DNA of 64,000 nt, from positions 3,286,001 to 3,350,000 of the forward strand of contig NZ_CP107852.1 of assembly GCF_036346875.1 (NCBI RefSeq), given 5' to 3'. Made by a program: the position numbers and the translations under genes. The notes beneath the pieces were generated by a model, which ran no database searches, was not told the DNA's origin, and worked only from the letters and a program-made list of their open reading frames with translations. Shown here piece by piece: positions 34,314 to 44,074 of this stretch. The stretch comes from Nocardia sp. NBC_00508. Lineage in GTDB: Bacteria > Actinomycetota > Actinomycetes > Mycobacteriales > Mycobacteriaceae. Position 1 is the first letter of the stretch. Each line of letters begins with the position of its first letter.

Positions 34314-35840
34314 ATGGCCGACGACGGTCGCGATGACGGTCGCGAGCTGCTCGCCGCAGGCGCCGCGGCCTACGCCCGCGGGGACACCCCGGAGGCCAAG
34401 CGCCTCTTCGAGGACGCCGCGAACAAGACCACCGGCGACATCCGGCTCGGCGCGATCATCAACGCGGCGAGCATGGCCGACGAACTCGGCGACCACACCG
34501 CCTCGCTCGACCTCTACCGCGCTGCGTTGGCCGAAATGCCCGACCACGCACCGCGATTGCGCCCGAACGCGCTGGTCAACATGTCGCAGGCGTTGCAGCA
34601 CCTGGGTGAACTCGACGAGGCGCAGGCGGCGCTGGAGCAGGCGCGGGCGATGCTCGCCGACAACACCGACACCGACCTCGGCGTACTGCGCGTAGCCTGC
34701 TTGCTGTCGCTGACCGCCGTCGCGCTGCACCGCCAGAACTGGGCCTACGCCGCCGAGCTGGCCACCGAATCGCTGGCGGCGGCACGGCGTTTCGCGCCGC
34801 AACTGGCCGGCCACCCGTTGATGAATCTCGCCGCGACCTACTTCGAGACCGGACGCCGCGACCTGGCCGTCGATTTCGCGCGGCAGGCGCTTGCCGCGTT
34901 CGAGTCGGTAGACGACCGCAACGCGGTCGCCGAGACCGAACAGAACCTCGCGACCATGCTGGTCCGCATCGAGCGGTACGACGAGGCGGAGGCTCCGCTG
35001 CGGTCCAGTCAGGAGTACTTCGAGCGGACCGGTCTCGGGTATCGGGCCGGAATCGGGCTCAAGACGATGGGTTTTCTGGCTGAGGGCCGCGGCGACCTCG
35101 CGAGCGCGCAGGACTGCTACGGGCGGAGCTTGGCGTACTTCATGGCGTCCTGCGCCGTGCTGGACGCAGCCGACCTGCGCATGCGATTGTCCACAGTGGC
35201 GTTCAAGACCGGGCGTCCCGCCGAGTGTGAGGAGCTGTTCGCCGCGGCATTCACGACTTATGCCGAGCGCGGCCTCGGACTGCACTGCGCTCAGCTCGAT
35301 TTCTGGCACGCGACGCTCCTGGACGAGGCGATTGCCGCGACCGAGGCACCCACCGCGGAAATGCTCGCACACGCGGTCGGCCTCGCCGTTCCCGCCGCCC
35401 TGGCGATCGATGCCGTGCGCTACACCCTGCCCAACGGCACCCAGCGCGAACAGTGGAACCGCGAGATAGCCGACCCGGCCATGCGGTTGGCGTTCCGGTT
35501 CGCCTTCCTGTCCGACAACGGGCCGCTGCTCGCCGATCTCATCGAAACAGAATGCGCTGGAACTACTTTGGCGATCGACCGATCCGAACGCGACCGCGCT
35601 GCGCGGCTCCCGCTCGCATTGTTCGATGCACCGCGGGAGTTCGACGACCACCCTGGCAGCGTCGCGCTGCAACTCGGCGCCGCCCTCGCCGACGTTGCCG
35701 CCGGTGCGGGCTTACCGGTCGCGCCGCCTCCGCGCCTGGCGCTGGCGGAGGAAGGCCGAATCGCGCTCGCGCCGTTCATCACCGCCGCCGAGCAGCGCTA
35801 TGGCCGAGTGATCCGCGACGATCGGGTACTGACGATATGA
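34314..35840 (+). CDS. Tetratricopeptide-repeat protein of the CHAT cassette
   Basis: 508 residues. About eight TPR-like helical hairpins span residues 8-345: for example ELLAAGAAAYARGDTPEAKRLFEDAA, ALVNMSQALQHLGELDEAQAALEQA, NLAATYFETGRRDLAVDFARQAL, NLATMLVRIERYDEAEAPLRSS and TMGFLAEGRGDLASAQDCYGRSL. The C-terminal 150 residues form a different helical domain. A partner or sensor scaffold is expected. It overlaps the CHAT gene by ATGA, and TPR-CHAT pairing is a known theme, either fused (in Craspase) or in adjacent genes. Confidence 0.85.
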   Translation: MADDGRDDGRELLAAGAAAYARGDTPEAKRLFEDAANKTTGDIRLGAIINAASMADELGDHTASLDLYRAALAEMPDHAPRLRPNALVNMSQALQHLGELDEAQAALEQARAMLADNTDTDLGVLRVACLLSLTAVALHRQNWAYAAELATESLAAARRFAPQLAGHPLMNLAATYFETGRRDLAVDFARQALAAFESVDDRNAVAETEQNLATMLVRIERYDEAEAPLRSSQEYFERTGLGYRAGIGLKTMGFLAEGRGDLASAQDCYGRSLAYFMASCAVLDAADLRMRLSTVAFKTGRPAECEELFAAAFTTYAERGLGLHCAQLDFWHATLLDEAIAATEAPTAEMLAHAVGLAVPAALAIDAVRYTLPNGTQREQWNREIADPAMRLAFRFAFLSDNGPLLADLIETECAGTTLAIDRSERDRAARLPLALFDAPREFDDHPGSVALQLGAALADVAAGAGLPVAPPPRLALAEEGRIALAPFITAAEQRYGRVIRDDRVLTI

Positions 35841-37090
35841 CGCCGACCGTGATCGTCCGCATGGCGGACGCCGGAGACGTATACGTGTCGTGGCGCTGGG
35901 TCGGCGATAGCGCGGCGCGCGGCGCGAGCATGCTTCCGGAAGAAGCCGCCACGCGGGCGGTGGGCATGCTCGCGGAGGCGCTGCCGCGGCCCGGCGAGTC
36001 CGGCGGTCTGGAGCGCGCGCTGACCACCGGCGCCTTCGCCGACTACGAGCGGGAGTACGTGGTGGCACAGGCACTCTCCCGAGCGCTGCTCCCCTACGGC
36101 TTGGCCGCCCAGCTCCACGAACTGTGGCAGCGCGGCGTGCGCCCGCATATCCGGTTGCAGCCGTCACCACGCGTCGCGCAGGTGCCGTGGGAGTTGATCG
36201 CTCCGGACCGCGATGTCCGGCTGATCGACATCGCGGACGTCAGCCTGCTCGCCCCGGCGAGCGTCGTGCAAGCGCCGGGACGCACCGCGCGCGACTGGAC
36301 GCGGACGCAGGCGAGTCCGGTCGTCGCGGTGCTGGACCCACGGGTCCCCGGCTTCCGCGCCGATTCGATGCTCGGCTCGGTCCTGGGCCGCATGACCGCC
36401 GACACTCCACTCGCGCAACGGATGGCGAGCTATGCGATGCGTGGCAGGCTGCGGCCCGCGGTCGAGGACCCGGTCGAGGTATTCCGCCGCACCGACATCG
36501 ACCGCGACTGGCTGGGCGCCGTCTTGCGCGAGGGAGCGAGCCGCATGATCTACGTCGGTCACGTCACCGCCGCCGCGCCCGAATCCGGCCGCAGCGAGGA
36601 CGCCCAACTGCACCTGGCCTGCACGGCCGATGCCGTCGGCTTCGCCGAACCCACCCGCACGCACCGGCCATTGTCGGCCAAGGATCTGCTGCTCGGCACA
36701 CACACGATCGACGGAGATCCCGTTGCCGGGCCCCAACTGTGGCCGGTACCGAGCCGGGTGGCGCTGATCGCCTGTGAAAGCGGCGGCGACCTGCGATTCA
36801 GCGAAGCGCTCGGCCTGACCGCCGCCATGATCAGCGGCGGCGCCGAACTGGTCACCGCGAGCAGGTGGGCGTTGCCGACCGACCTCGCCTTCCAGCGCAT
36901 CGCGGGCGCACCGCCCGAAGCCCACCCGCTCCAGCACGCCATCTGCGCCATCGACGCGGCGCATGAACAGCCCGAGCCGGTGACCGCGCTCGCCGAATGG
37001 CAGCGCGCCCGGTTGGCCGCCTGGCGCGACACCGGCGGGATCGAGGACTCGCCGGTGCTCTGGGCGGCGTTCGCGACCATACGCGCCTAA
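35837..37090 (+). CDS. CHAT-domain cysteine protease
   Basis: 417 residues. The C-terminal two thirds form a caspase-like CHAT domain. The catalytic His242 is in RMIYVGHVTAAAPESG and Cys313 in SRVALIACESGGD, followed by the typical ALGLTAAMISGGAELVTASRWALP strand-helix. The N-terminal 130 residues are a separate alpha/beta region (YVVAQALSRALLPYGLAAQLHELW, then RLQPSPRVAQVPWELIAP, the usual lead-in to CHAT). Both catalytic residues are intact, so it should be an active peptidase, probably triggered through the co-encoded TPR protein. CHAT peptidases act in conflict, cell-death and CRISPR-linked systems. Target unknown. Confidence 0.88.
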   Translation: MTPTVIVRMADAGDVYVSWRWVGDSAARGASMLPEEAATRAVGMLAEALPRPGESGGLERALTTGAFADYEREYVVAQALSRALLPYGLAAQLHELWQRGVRPHIRLQPSPRVAQVPWELIAPDRDVRLIDIADVSLLAPASVVQAPGRTARDWTRTQASPVVAVLDPRVPGFRADSMLGSVLGRMTADTPLAQRMASYAMRGRLRPAVEDPVEVFRRTDIDRDWLGAVLREGASRMIYVGHVTAAAPESGRSEDAQLHLACTADAVGFAEPTRTHRPLSAKDLLLGTHTIDGDPVAGPQLWPVPSRVALIACESGGDLRFSEALGLTAAMISGGAELVTASRWALPTDLAFQRIAGAPPEAHPLQHAICAIDAAHEQPEPVTALAEWQRARLAAWRDTGGIEDSPVLWAAFATIRA

Positions 37091-37316
37091 TGAGCAAACC
37101 ATTGATCATGGTTCCGTAGACCGCTCTACCTGCACAGAGTCCGCAATATCCGAGCGAAAACGGGTATCCGCTACGCATGCGCACTCGAGGACGTCGACGG
37201 CACCATGCGGAGGTGGAGACAGCTAAGCTCAGACGCCTTCAACTACAGCGTGTTCCGACCAAGAGTAGCTACACCATTCGGATGACCGTCTCGACCGGCC
37301 ACTGAGGAGCCCACTC

Positions 37317-37541
37317 ATGCGTTACTACGCCGTCTACGACATCGACGGGAACATTGCCACCATCCTCGGGCAACCCGACCACGCCCCGCCGCTGCGCCCC
37401 ACTGGCCACCAGCTCACCGAACTGGCAATTCCCGAGGGAGCCATCGAGCCCGTGGACCCGGGCAACCTGGTGACCCTGCTCGAAATCGCCGCGGACTACC
37501 AGAGCGGCGCATCGCACACCCGCGCCGATACGAGGCCCTGA
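37317..37541 (+). CDS. Small hypothetical protein
   Basis: 74 residues with a well-placed GAGGAG before ATG 37317. RYYAVYDIDGNIATILGQPDHAPPLRPTGHQLTELAIPEG suggests a small beta-sheet protein; no family recognised. It follows the CHAT gene by 226 bp on the same strand, so it may be a separate unit, and it converges with the toxin gene 7 bp later. Confidence 0.6.
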   Translation: MRYYAVYDIDGNIATILGQPDHAPPLRPTGHQLTELAIPEGAIEPVDPGNLVTLLEIAADYQSGASHTRADTRP

Positions 37542-37548
37542 CCGCCGA

Positions 37549-37800
37549 TCACCGATAGGCATCGGAACGCTTGGCCACGATGAAGATCGTGATGACCTGC
37601 TCGCTGTCATCGATCTCGTAGACGATGCGGTACTGCCCGATGCGAACCCGCCAATCGTCGTGGCTGCCGACCAGCTTTTTCGCACCGGTCGGGCGCGGGT
37701 TCTCGGTCAGACCGATGATGGCGTGCAGTGCCGCCTCCAGCACGTCACGGGGCAGCCTCTGCAGTTGTTTGAGGACGTCGGGGTGAAACGCGATCTTCAC
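37549..37800 (-). CDS. RelE/ParE-family toxin
   Basis: 83 residues, the normal RelE size: KIAFHPDVLKQLQRLPRDVLEAALHAIIGL, then GAKKLVGSHDDWRVRIGQYRIVYEID and the terminal VAKRSDAYR. Key basic and aromatic residues (K, R, R and the C-terminal Y) match mRNA-cleaving RelE proteins. It begins 4 bp inside the antitoxin gene, the usual antitoxin-first order. Confidence 0.9.
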   Translation of the reverse strand: MKIAFHPDVLKQLQRLPRDVLEAALHAIIGLTENPRPTGAKKLVGSHDDWRVRIGQYRIVYEIDDSEQVITIFIVAKRSDAYR

Positions 37801-38069
37801 GAGGCGAGTACCGACGCCGGGTCAACGCCCAGATCGTCGAGCATCTGCGACATGGACAGGGTCGAATACGCCTCAGCGCGGATGTCACGCAACTGGAGGG
37901 CGTCAACCAGGTCAGCATGCTCATGCAGCCGCTCATAGTCAGCCATCGAAATGATCACGGCAACCTCGGTGCCGCTATCGGTAATGATCACCTCTTCGCC
38001 ACTCGCGGCCACTTCTCGCACAATGGCGCCGAGCTGCATTCGCAACTCCCGCAAGCTCTGTGTACTCAT
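37797..38069 (-). CDS. Phd/YefM-family antitoxin
   Basis: 90 residues from ATG 38069 (in-frame ATGs at 38078 and 38087 would add three or six residues). STQSLRELRMQLGAIVREVAASGEEVIITDSGTEVAVIISMADYERL is the Phd/YefM DNA-binding fold; the C-terminal tail (SMSQMLDDLGVDPASV) should wrap the RelE toxin. The preferred start lies inside a palindromic operator, consistent with autorepression. Confidence 0.88.
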   Translation of the reverse strand: MSTQSLRELRMQLGAIVREVAASGEEVIITDSGTEVAVIISMADYERLHEHADLVDALQLRDIRAEAYSTLSMSQMLDDLGVDPASVLAS

Positions 38070-38079
38070 GTTAAACATG
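38067..38079. promoter_or_regulatory. Palindromic operator of the toxin-antitoxin operon
   Basis: CATGTT-A-AACATG, a perfect 6-bp dyad around one base, overlaps two in-frame start codons of the antitoxin gene. A third CAT/ATG lies 8 bp further. Very AT-rich for this window and well placed for Phd/YefM autorepression. Confidence 0.55.
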
Positions 38080-38113
38080 TTACACATTTCTGCCCGAGGG
38101 TGGCGGATTCGAA

Positions 38114-38518
38114 CTACGCCCGGGTCAGGGCGACCACCGGGATGACGCGTGCGGTCTTCATTTCGTGCTCGGCGAAGAACGGGTAGGCGTTTTTGAGCAT
38201 GGCCCAGGTGACAGCGCGGTCGTCGCCGGTGAGCGGGGTGGCCAGCGCCGCGTAGGTCTCCTCGCCCACCTCGACGGTGACGTGCGGATTCGCCCGCAGG
38301 TTCAGGTACCAATCCGGGTGCTTCGGGGAGCCGACGTTGGACCCGATGACCAAGAGGCGGCCGCCGTCGCGGTGGAACATCATCGGGGTGGTGTGCGGGG
38401 CGCCGGAACGGCGGCCGGTCGTGGTCAGCAGGACCAAGCGGTCGCGATGCATACCCTCGATGTCACTGCCGGCGCGGAACTGAGCGATCGTTCGACGATT
38501 GATCTCCTTGACGTCCAT
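38114..38518 (-). CDS. Nitroreductase / deazaflavin-dependent (Ddn-like) oxidoreductase
   Basis: 134 residues, start fixed by GGGAGGT upstream of ATG 38518. Typical Ddn family: RLVLLTTTGRRSGAPHTTPMMFHRDGGRLLVIGSNVGSPKHPDWYLNLRANPHVTVEVG. Expected to use F420H2. It is the second member in the window and belongs to a different subgroup from the gene at 4811 (the HPDWYLNL stretch versus HTQWVRNL). Monocistronic. Confidence 0.88.
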   Translation of the reverse strand: MDVKEINRRTIAQFRAGSDIEGMHRDRLVLLTTTGRRSGAPHTTPMMFHRDGGRLLVIGSNVGSPKHPDWYLNLRANPHVTVEVGEETYAALATPLTGDDRAVTWAMLKNAYPFFAEHEMKTARVIPVVALTRA

Positions 38519-38699
38519 GGTTCACCTCCCTCGGATGTGGTGGACCATGCTCAGCTTTCCCCTTGGCCGCGCGCCACGTCCGGAGAATGCGCGGATCAGC
38601 GTCGCGACCTGCGCATTCGGCCGCGATGATGAAGTAGGTGCTGATTCCGGAGTTCTTCGATCACCCCGCCGGGACTACCGGGACTCGGGCGTCCGCGAG

Positions 38700-38996
38700 T
38701 CAGTGCTCGTCGAAGTGTCCGTTGTGAGCGGCGTGGCGATGGCCGTCGTGCAGGTAGTCGACGTGGTCGCCGTGCTGGACGGTCTCATGGCCGCAGTTGG
38801 GGCCGTGCCGATGCGGGTGATCGGTGCACTCGGTGTGCCCGGACGGCTCGCATTCGTCGTAGTGGCCCTCGTGTTCGCGATGCAGATGACCGCCGTGGGC
38901 GTAGTCGATGTGATCGCCGTGCTGGACGGCCGTGTGGCCGCAGTCCGGGCCGTGGACGTGCTCATGGCCGGTGTGCTGCACATGTGCTGTGGTCAT
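38700..38996 (-). CDS. Histidine-rich, internally duplicated metal-binding protein
   Basis: 98 residues, 26 of them His and 4 Cys. Two copies of a module of about 38 residues: the first has HVHGPDCGH, VQHGDHIDYAHGGH and a GHYDEC end; the second has HRHGPNCGH, VQHGDHVDYLHDGH and a GHFDEH end. No membrane helix, so the common label zinc transporter permease would be wrong for this protein. Likely a cytoplasmic buffer or chaperone for zinc or nickel (inference). GAGGGG precedes the ATG. The AT-rich upstream region (about 39040-39075) contains GATG-TG-CATC and may be a metal-responsive promoter. Confidence 0.82.
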   Translation of the reverse strand: MTTAHVQHTGHEHVHGPDCGHTAVQHGDHIDYAHGGHLHREHEGHYDECEPSGHTECTDHPHRHGPNCGHETVQHGDHVDYLHDGHRHAAHNGHFDEH

Positions 38997-39104
38997 CGAA
39001 TTCCCCTCTTTCCGTCATCGGACAGCTGGAATCGTGATGAGCAATACATTAGCAGATGTGCATCAATAGAGATTGCCCTCAATGTGCTGGCTGGGCCGTA
39101 CGGC

Positions 39105-39830
39105 TCAGAGCACCTGGGAGAGGAACCTCTGCAACCGCGGCGTCCGCGGGTTGTCGAACAGCGCGTCGGGCGAGCCGGTCTCCACGACCTGCCCTTGGTC
39201 CATGAACACCACGCTGTCGGAAACCGAGCGCGCGAAACCCATTTCGTGCGTCACCACGATCATCGACATGCCGCCGGAGGCGAGGTCGGTCATCAGGGCC
39301 AGCACCCCCTTGACCAGCTCTGGGTCCAAGGCCGAAGTGGCCTCGTCGAAGAACATGATCTCCGGACGCATGGCCAGCGCCCGCGCGATCGCGACGCGCT
39401 GCTGTTGTCCGCCGGAGAGGTTGGCAGGTCTGGTGTCGGCCTTCTCCGCCAGTCCGACGATCTCCAGCTGTTCGACGGCCACCGTCCGCGCCTCGTCCTT
39501 GGACAGGCCATGCAGCTTGCGCGGACCGAGCGCGACGTTCTCCGCGACCGTCTTGTGCGGGAACAGATTGAAGTGCTGGAAGACCATGCCGATGCGCTGG
39601 CGCAGCCGGTCCGGGTTCTCGGTGAGCACGGACTTGCCGTCCAGCAGCACATCGCCCCGGTCCGGTTCGTACAGCCGGTTCAGCACCCGCAGCAGCGTCG
39701 ATTTGCCCGAGCCGGAGGGGCCGATGACGGTGGCAGTCTTGCCCGCGTCGACATGGATGTCGATGCCGCGCAGCACATGGTTGTGCCCCAGCGTCAGGTG
39801 CAGGCCGGTACCGGTGAGGGAGGCACTCAT
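39105..39830 (-). CDS. Polar amino acid ABC transporter ATP-binding protein (GlnQ-like)
   Basis: 241 residues with Walker A GPSGSGKSTLLR, Q-loop MVFQHFNLFPHKTV, signature NLSGGQQQRVAIARAL, Walker B IMFFDEATSALDPELV and the H-loop VVTHEMGFARSV. The pattern is that of the glutamine/polar amino acid (PAAT) family. Its ATG follows the stop codon of the fused receptor-permease gene with no gap (TAGATG). Confidence 0.93.
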   Translation of the reverse strand: MSASLTGTGLHLTLGHNHVLRGIDIHVDAGKTATVIGPSGSGKSTLLRVLNRLYEPDRGDVLLDGKSVLTENPDRLRQRIGMVFQHFNLFPHKTVAENVALGPRKLHGLSKDEARTVAVEQLEIVGLAEKADTRPANLSGGQQQRVAIARALAMRPEIMFFDEATSALDPELVKGVLALMTDLASGGMSMIVVTHEMGFARSVSDSVVFMDQGQVVETGSPDALFDNPRTPRLQRFLSQVL

Positions 39831-41627
39831 CTATCCGCGCCCTTCCGTGATCGTGGCGGTCTCGATCGGGTCGATCGGCCGGTCGGGACGTCCGGTGCGC
39901 ATCCGGCGGTCGATGTAGTTCACCAGGTGGGTGAGCGGGACGGTCAGCAGCAGGTAGACCAGACCGGCGGCCACCAGCGGCGAGAGGTTCCCGGTCTGGG
40001 CGTTGAGGTCGCGACCGACGGCGAACAACTCGCGCTGGGTGGCGAGCAGGCCGAGAAAGTAGATCAGCGAGGAATCCTTGATCAGCGCGATGAATTGGTT
40101 CATCAGCGCGGGCAGCACCCGGCGCACGCCCTGCGGGATCACCACCAGCGTCATTGCCTGCCGGTAGCCGAACCCGATAGCACGCGCCGCTTCCAGCTGA
40201 CCCGGCTCGACCGATTGGATACCGGAGCGGAAGATCTCGCCGATATAGGCCGAGGCGAGCAACGCGAGTGCGACGGCGCCGAGCCAGTACGGGTTGTTCC
40301 CGGTGAGATTGCGCACCACTGGGCCGACGCCGAGACCGATCAGCAGGATGATCACCACGGCGGGCAGTCCGCGGAAGATGTCGGTGTACACCCGCGCGGG
40401 CCAGCGCAGCCAGCGAGTCCGGGAGATTCCGGCGACCGCGAGCAGCATGCCGAGCAGAGTGCCGAGCGCACCCGAAACCACCGCGAGGATCAAGGTATTC
40501 GGCAGGCCGGTCTTGAACAGGTCGGGAAAAGCCTTGCGGTACAACGACCAGTCGAAGAACGTGTCCTTCAACTGCTGCACGGTGGATTTCGGCGCATTCT
40601 GCTCGGTGCTGCCCTGCTGCTCGTCCGCGGCGAGCGCGGCGAAGTCCGGCAATTGCGGCGCGGGCACCGACTTGGAACCCGGCTTCCAGCCCGGGGGCAG
40701 TTCCCTCGGCACCCAGTCGCTATAGAGCCTGGCGTAGGTGCCGTCCGCGATCACCGCGTCCAAACCACTGTTGAGCGCATCGATCAGGGGCTGATTGTGC
40801 TTGGCGACGGCGTAGCCGACGAAGTTGTCCAGGCTGAAGGTGTTCTGCGAGACCGAGATTCCGTCGCCGGGCTTGATCGCGCCTTCCGCCTGAGCGGACG
40901 GCGCGACCCACGCATCCACCTGGCCGGACTTCAGATTGGCGTAAGCGGTGTTGTAATCCGGGAACTTCACCGGGTCCAGGCGCAGCTGGTTCACCACGAA
41001 CTCGTCCTGGACCGTGCCCTGCACCACGGCGATCCTGGTGCCGCGGTTGAGATCGGAAAAGCCTTTGATGGCACTGCCGTTCGGCACCACAAGGGAGAAG
41101 TAGCCGAAGTCGTAGCCGTTGGTGAAGCCGACCAGCTGGCGGCGTGCGTCGGTGGTGGTGATGTTCGACGAGCCGACGTCGAAGCGGCCGCCGGACACCT
41201 GGGCGAGCAGCCCGGCGAACTCGGTGCCGGAGAACTCCACTTGGAGACCGAGCTCGGCTCCGATCGCCTTCAGCAGTTCGTTGTCGAAGCCGGTGAACGT
41301 GCCCTGCCGGTTGACGCAGATGCTCGGCGGCGCGTCCGAGAGCGTGCCGACGCTGAGTTTGCCCGGCGTGATCAACCCGAGCTTCGAGACGTCGATCGAT
41401 GCCGGCGGCGCGGTCGTCGCGGTGGTGTAGCGGTCGGTGCCCGCGGCGGCCGAGGAGGCCAGGTTCGTGGGCGCGGCGGACGCGGCCGCTACACCCGGCG
41501 GTGCGCAGAGGTTGCGCTCGGTGGACGCGTCGTCGGAGCCGGAACCGCACGCCGTTGCGCTCAGACCGACGGCAAGCAATATCACGGCGATCAACGCGCG
41601 AGACCGCACAGCGGGCAGAACAGCCAT
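39831..41627 (-). CDS. Fused substrate-binding lipoprotein and permease, amino acid ABC importer
   Basis: 598 residues from ATG 41627. Signal with lipobox LSATAC; an SBP_bac_3 domain (about 70-310: PGKLSVGTLSDAPPSICVNRQGTFTGFDNELLKAIGAELGL, then TRIAVVQGTVQDEFVVNQL); a linker; and a HisM/GlnP-type permease (about 370-590) with the GEIFRSGIQSVEPGQLEAARAIGFG EAA loop. Receptor and channel are one polypeptide, as in GlnP of lactic acid bacteria. With the ATPase that follows it forms a complete two-protein importer, probably for glutamine or another polar amino acid. Confidence 0.9.
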   Translation of the reverse strand: MAVLPAVRSRALIAVILLAVGLSATACGSGSDDASTERNLCAPPGVAAASAAPTNLASSAAAGTDRYTTATTAPPASIDVSKLGLITPGKLSVGTLSDAPPSICVNRQGTFTGFDNELLKAIGAELGLQVEFSGTEFAGLLAQVSGGRFDVGSSNITTTDARRQLVGFTNGYDFGYFSLVVPNGSAIKGFSDLNRGTRIAVVQGTVQDEFVVNQLRLDPVKFPDYNTAYANLKSGQVDAWVAPSAQAEGAIKPGDGISVSQNTFSLDNFVGYAVAKHNQPLIDALNSGLDAVIADGTYARLYSDWVPRELPPGWKPGSKSVPAPQLPDFAALAADEQQGSTEQNAPKSTVQQLKDTFFDWSLYRKAFPDLFKTGLPNTLILAVVSGALGTLLGMLLAVAGISRTRWLRWPARVYTDIFRGLPAVVIILLIGLGVGPVVRNLTGNNPYWLGAVALALLASAYIGEIFRSGIQSVEPGQLEAARAIGFGYRQAMTLVVIPQGVRRVLPALMNQFIALIKDSSLIYFLGLLATQRELFAVGRDLNAQTGNLSPLVAAGLVYLLLTVPLTHLVNYIDRRMRTGRPDRPIDPIETATITEGRG

Positions 41628-41774
41628 GATGGACAACCCTAGCCGCGGGAACCTGTACTCCCCAGCTACCCCGAGGCCGATACCGCGAGAACCCTTGCCT
41701 GTGCGGAGGCCGAGAGTTCCGATCACGGTGATCCGAACACCGCTGGGTCGGCTGTCAGCCGCCGGGCTATCGGG

Positions 41775-42569
41775 TCAAGCGATTCCGCTGACCGGCTCCG
41801 GGTTGACCTCGTCGCGCCACCGAACGGCGGTTTCGACCTCGCTGAGGTCATAGTCCGGTCCGCTGACCCCGACGGTGAACGTCGTCACGCCCGCGTCCAC
41901 GAAGCTCGGCGCCTTGGCCACACCCGGCCATTGCACCGAGCGTTCGATGCGCGCCTGGTCGGTGCCGACGGCGGCGCAATGGTCGGCGAGCACCTGGTTT
42001 TTGTGCGCGAGGACATCCAGGTCGGCGAAGGTGTGCCACATGTCGGCGTACTGGGCGACCAGCCGCAACGTCTTCTTCTCACCGCCGCCGCCGATCAGGA
42101 TCGGGATGTGGCGGGTCGGCCGCGGGTTGAGCATGGGCAGCCGGGCAGTGATCCGGACCAGGTTCTCCTTCAGCAGTGCGAGCCTGCTTCCGGGCGTGCC
42201 GAAGTCGTAGCCGTACTGGTCGTAGTCCTTTTCGAACCAGCCGGCGCCGATACCGAGAATGAGGCGGCCGCCGCTGATGTGGTCGACGGTGCGCGCCATG
42301 TCGGCGAGCAGGTCCGGATTGCGGTAGCCACCGCCGGTGACGAGCGCACCGATCTGCACCCGCTCGGTCTGCTCGGCGAACGCGCCCAGCATCGTCCAGC
42401 ACTCGAAGTGCGCGCCGTCCGGGTCGCCGGTGAGCGGGAAGAAGTGATCCCAGTTGAAGACGATGTCGACACCCGCGTCCTCGGACCGCAGCACAGCGTC
42501 GCGGATGAGCCCGTATTCGGGCGCGTGCTGCGGCTGCAGCTGAACTCCGATACGAACTGGACGACTCAT
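41775..42569 (-). CDS. LLM-class F420-dependent oxidoreductase
   Basis: 264 residues, a luciferase-like TIM barrel. RIGVQLQPQHAPEYGLIRDAVLRSEDAGVDIVFNWDHFFP, the F420-type TERVQIGALVTGGGYRNPDLLADMARTVDHISGGRLILGIGAGWFEKDY, and IPILIGGGGEKKTLRLVAQYADMW mark the actinobacterial F420 subfamily. Substrate unknown. Single gene; its promoter region adjoins that of the divergent sugC-like gene. Confidence 0.88.
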   Translation of the reverse strand: MSRPVRIGVQLQPQHAPEYGLIRDAVLRSEDAGVDIVFNWDHFFPLTGDPDGAHFECWTMLGAFAEQTERVQIGALVTGGGYRNPDLLADMARTVDHISGGRLILGIGAGWFEKDYDQYGYDFGTPGSRLALLKENLVRITARLPMLNPRPTRHIPILIGGGGEKKTLRLVAQYADMWHTFADLDVLAHKNQVLADHCAAVGTDQARIERSVQWPGVAKAPSFVDAGVTTFTVGVSGPDYDLSEVETAVRWRDEVNPEPVSGIA

Positions 42570-42777
42570 GCGTACTCCTCGTCGCTCGGGTGGACTCCCC
42601 GATCGAGGCTACCGGCGGTCGGGTTCCCGCGGGCGGCGCTCTCGCCGCGCGTCGAGGGTTCGGCTGGGGTGCGGGTGGCCCACAACCGGCCCGCGCACGG
42701 CACCGACCCAGTAGGATCGTCCCGCCCTTACTCGGATCGTCCGGCACGTTCCTGCCGGGATGGGATGTGAATACGTC

Positions 42778-43860
<1,083 letters not shown>

Positions 43861-43873
43861 GCAAGTCGCCGAA

Positions 43874-43907
43874 GGCCCGCTCGCCCAACCGGTTCGGCGA
43901 GCGGGCC
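43874..43907 (+). terminator. Hairpin after the sugC-like gene
   Basis: Perfect 12-bp arms GGCCCGCTCGCC (43874-43885) / GGCGAGCGGGCC (43896-43907), loop of 10. No T tract. It begins 13 bp past the stop codon. Confidence 0.6.
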
Positions 43908-44074
43908 GCTGGTCCGGAAGCACCGATCGGCTCGCCGGATCGCGTTGTGAACATCGACGCGACCCACGAGGGGGACGCGATCGCATCCGGGTCGACCGCC
44001 TCGGCAAGATGCCGCGCGGTACGTCATGCGGCCGACGGGCCTAGCTGCCGCGTCTCGACCGCGGCCGCGGCGTC

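Noticed and set aside
38499..41642. A 1047-codon plus-strand frame opposite the ddn, His-rich and ABC importer genes
   Set aside because: It crosses four well-supported minus-strand genes and has no recognisable domain; a GC-driven artefact.
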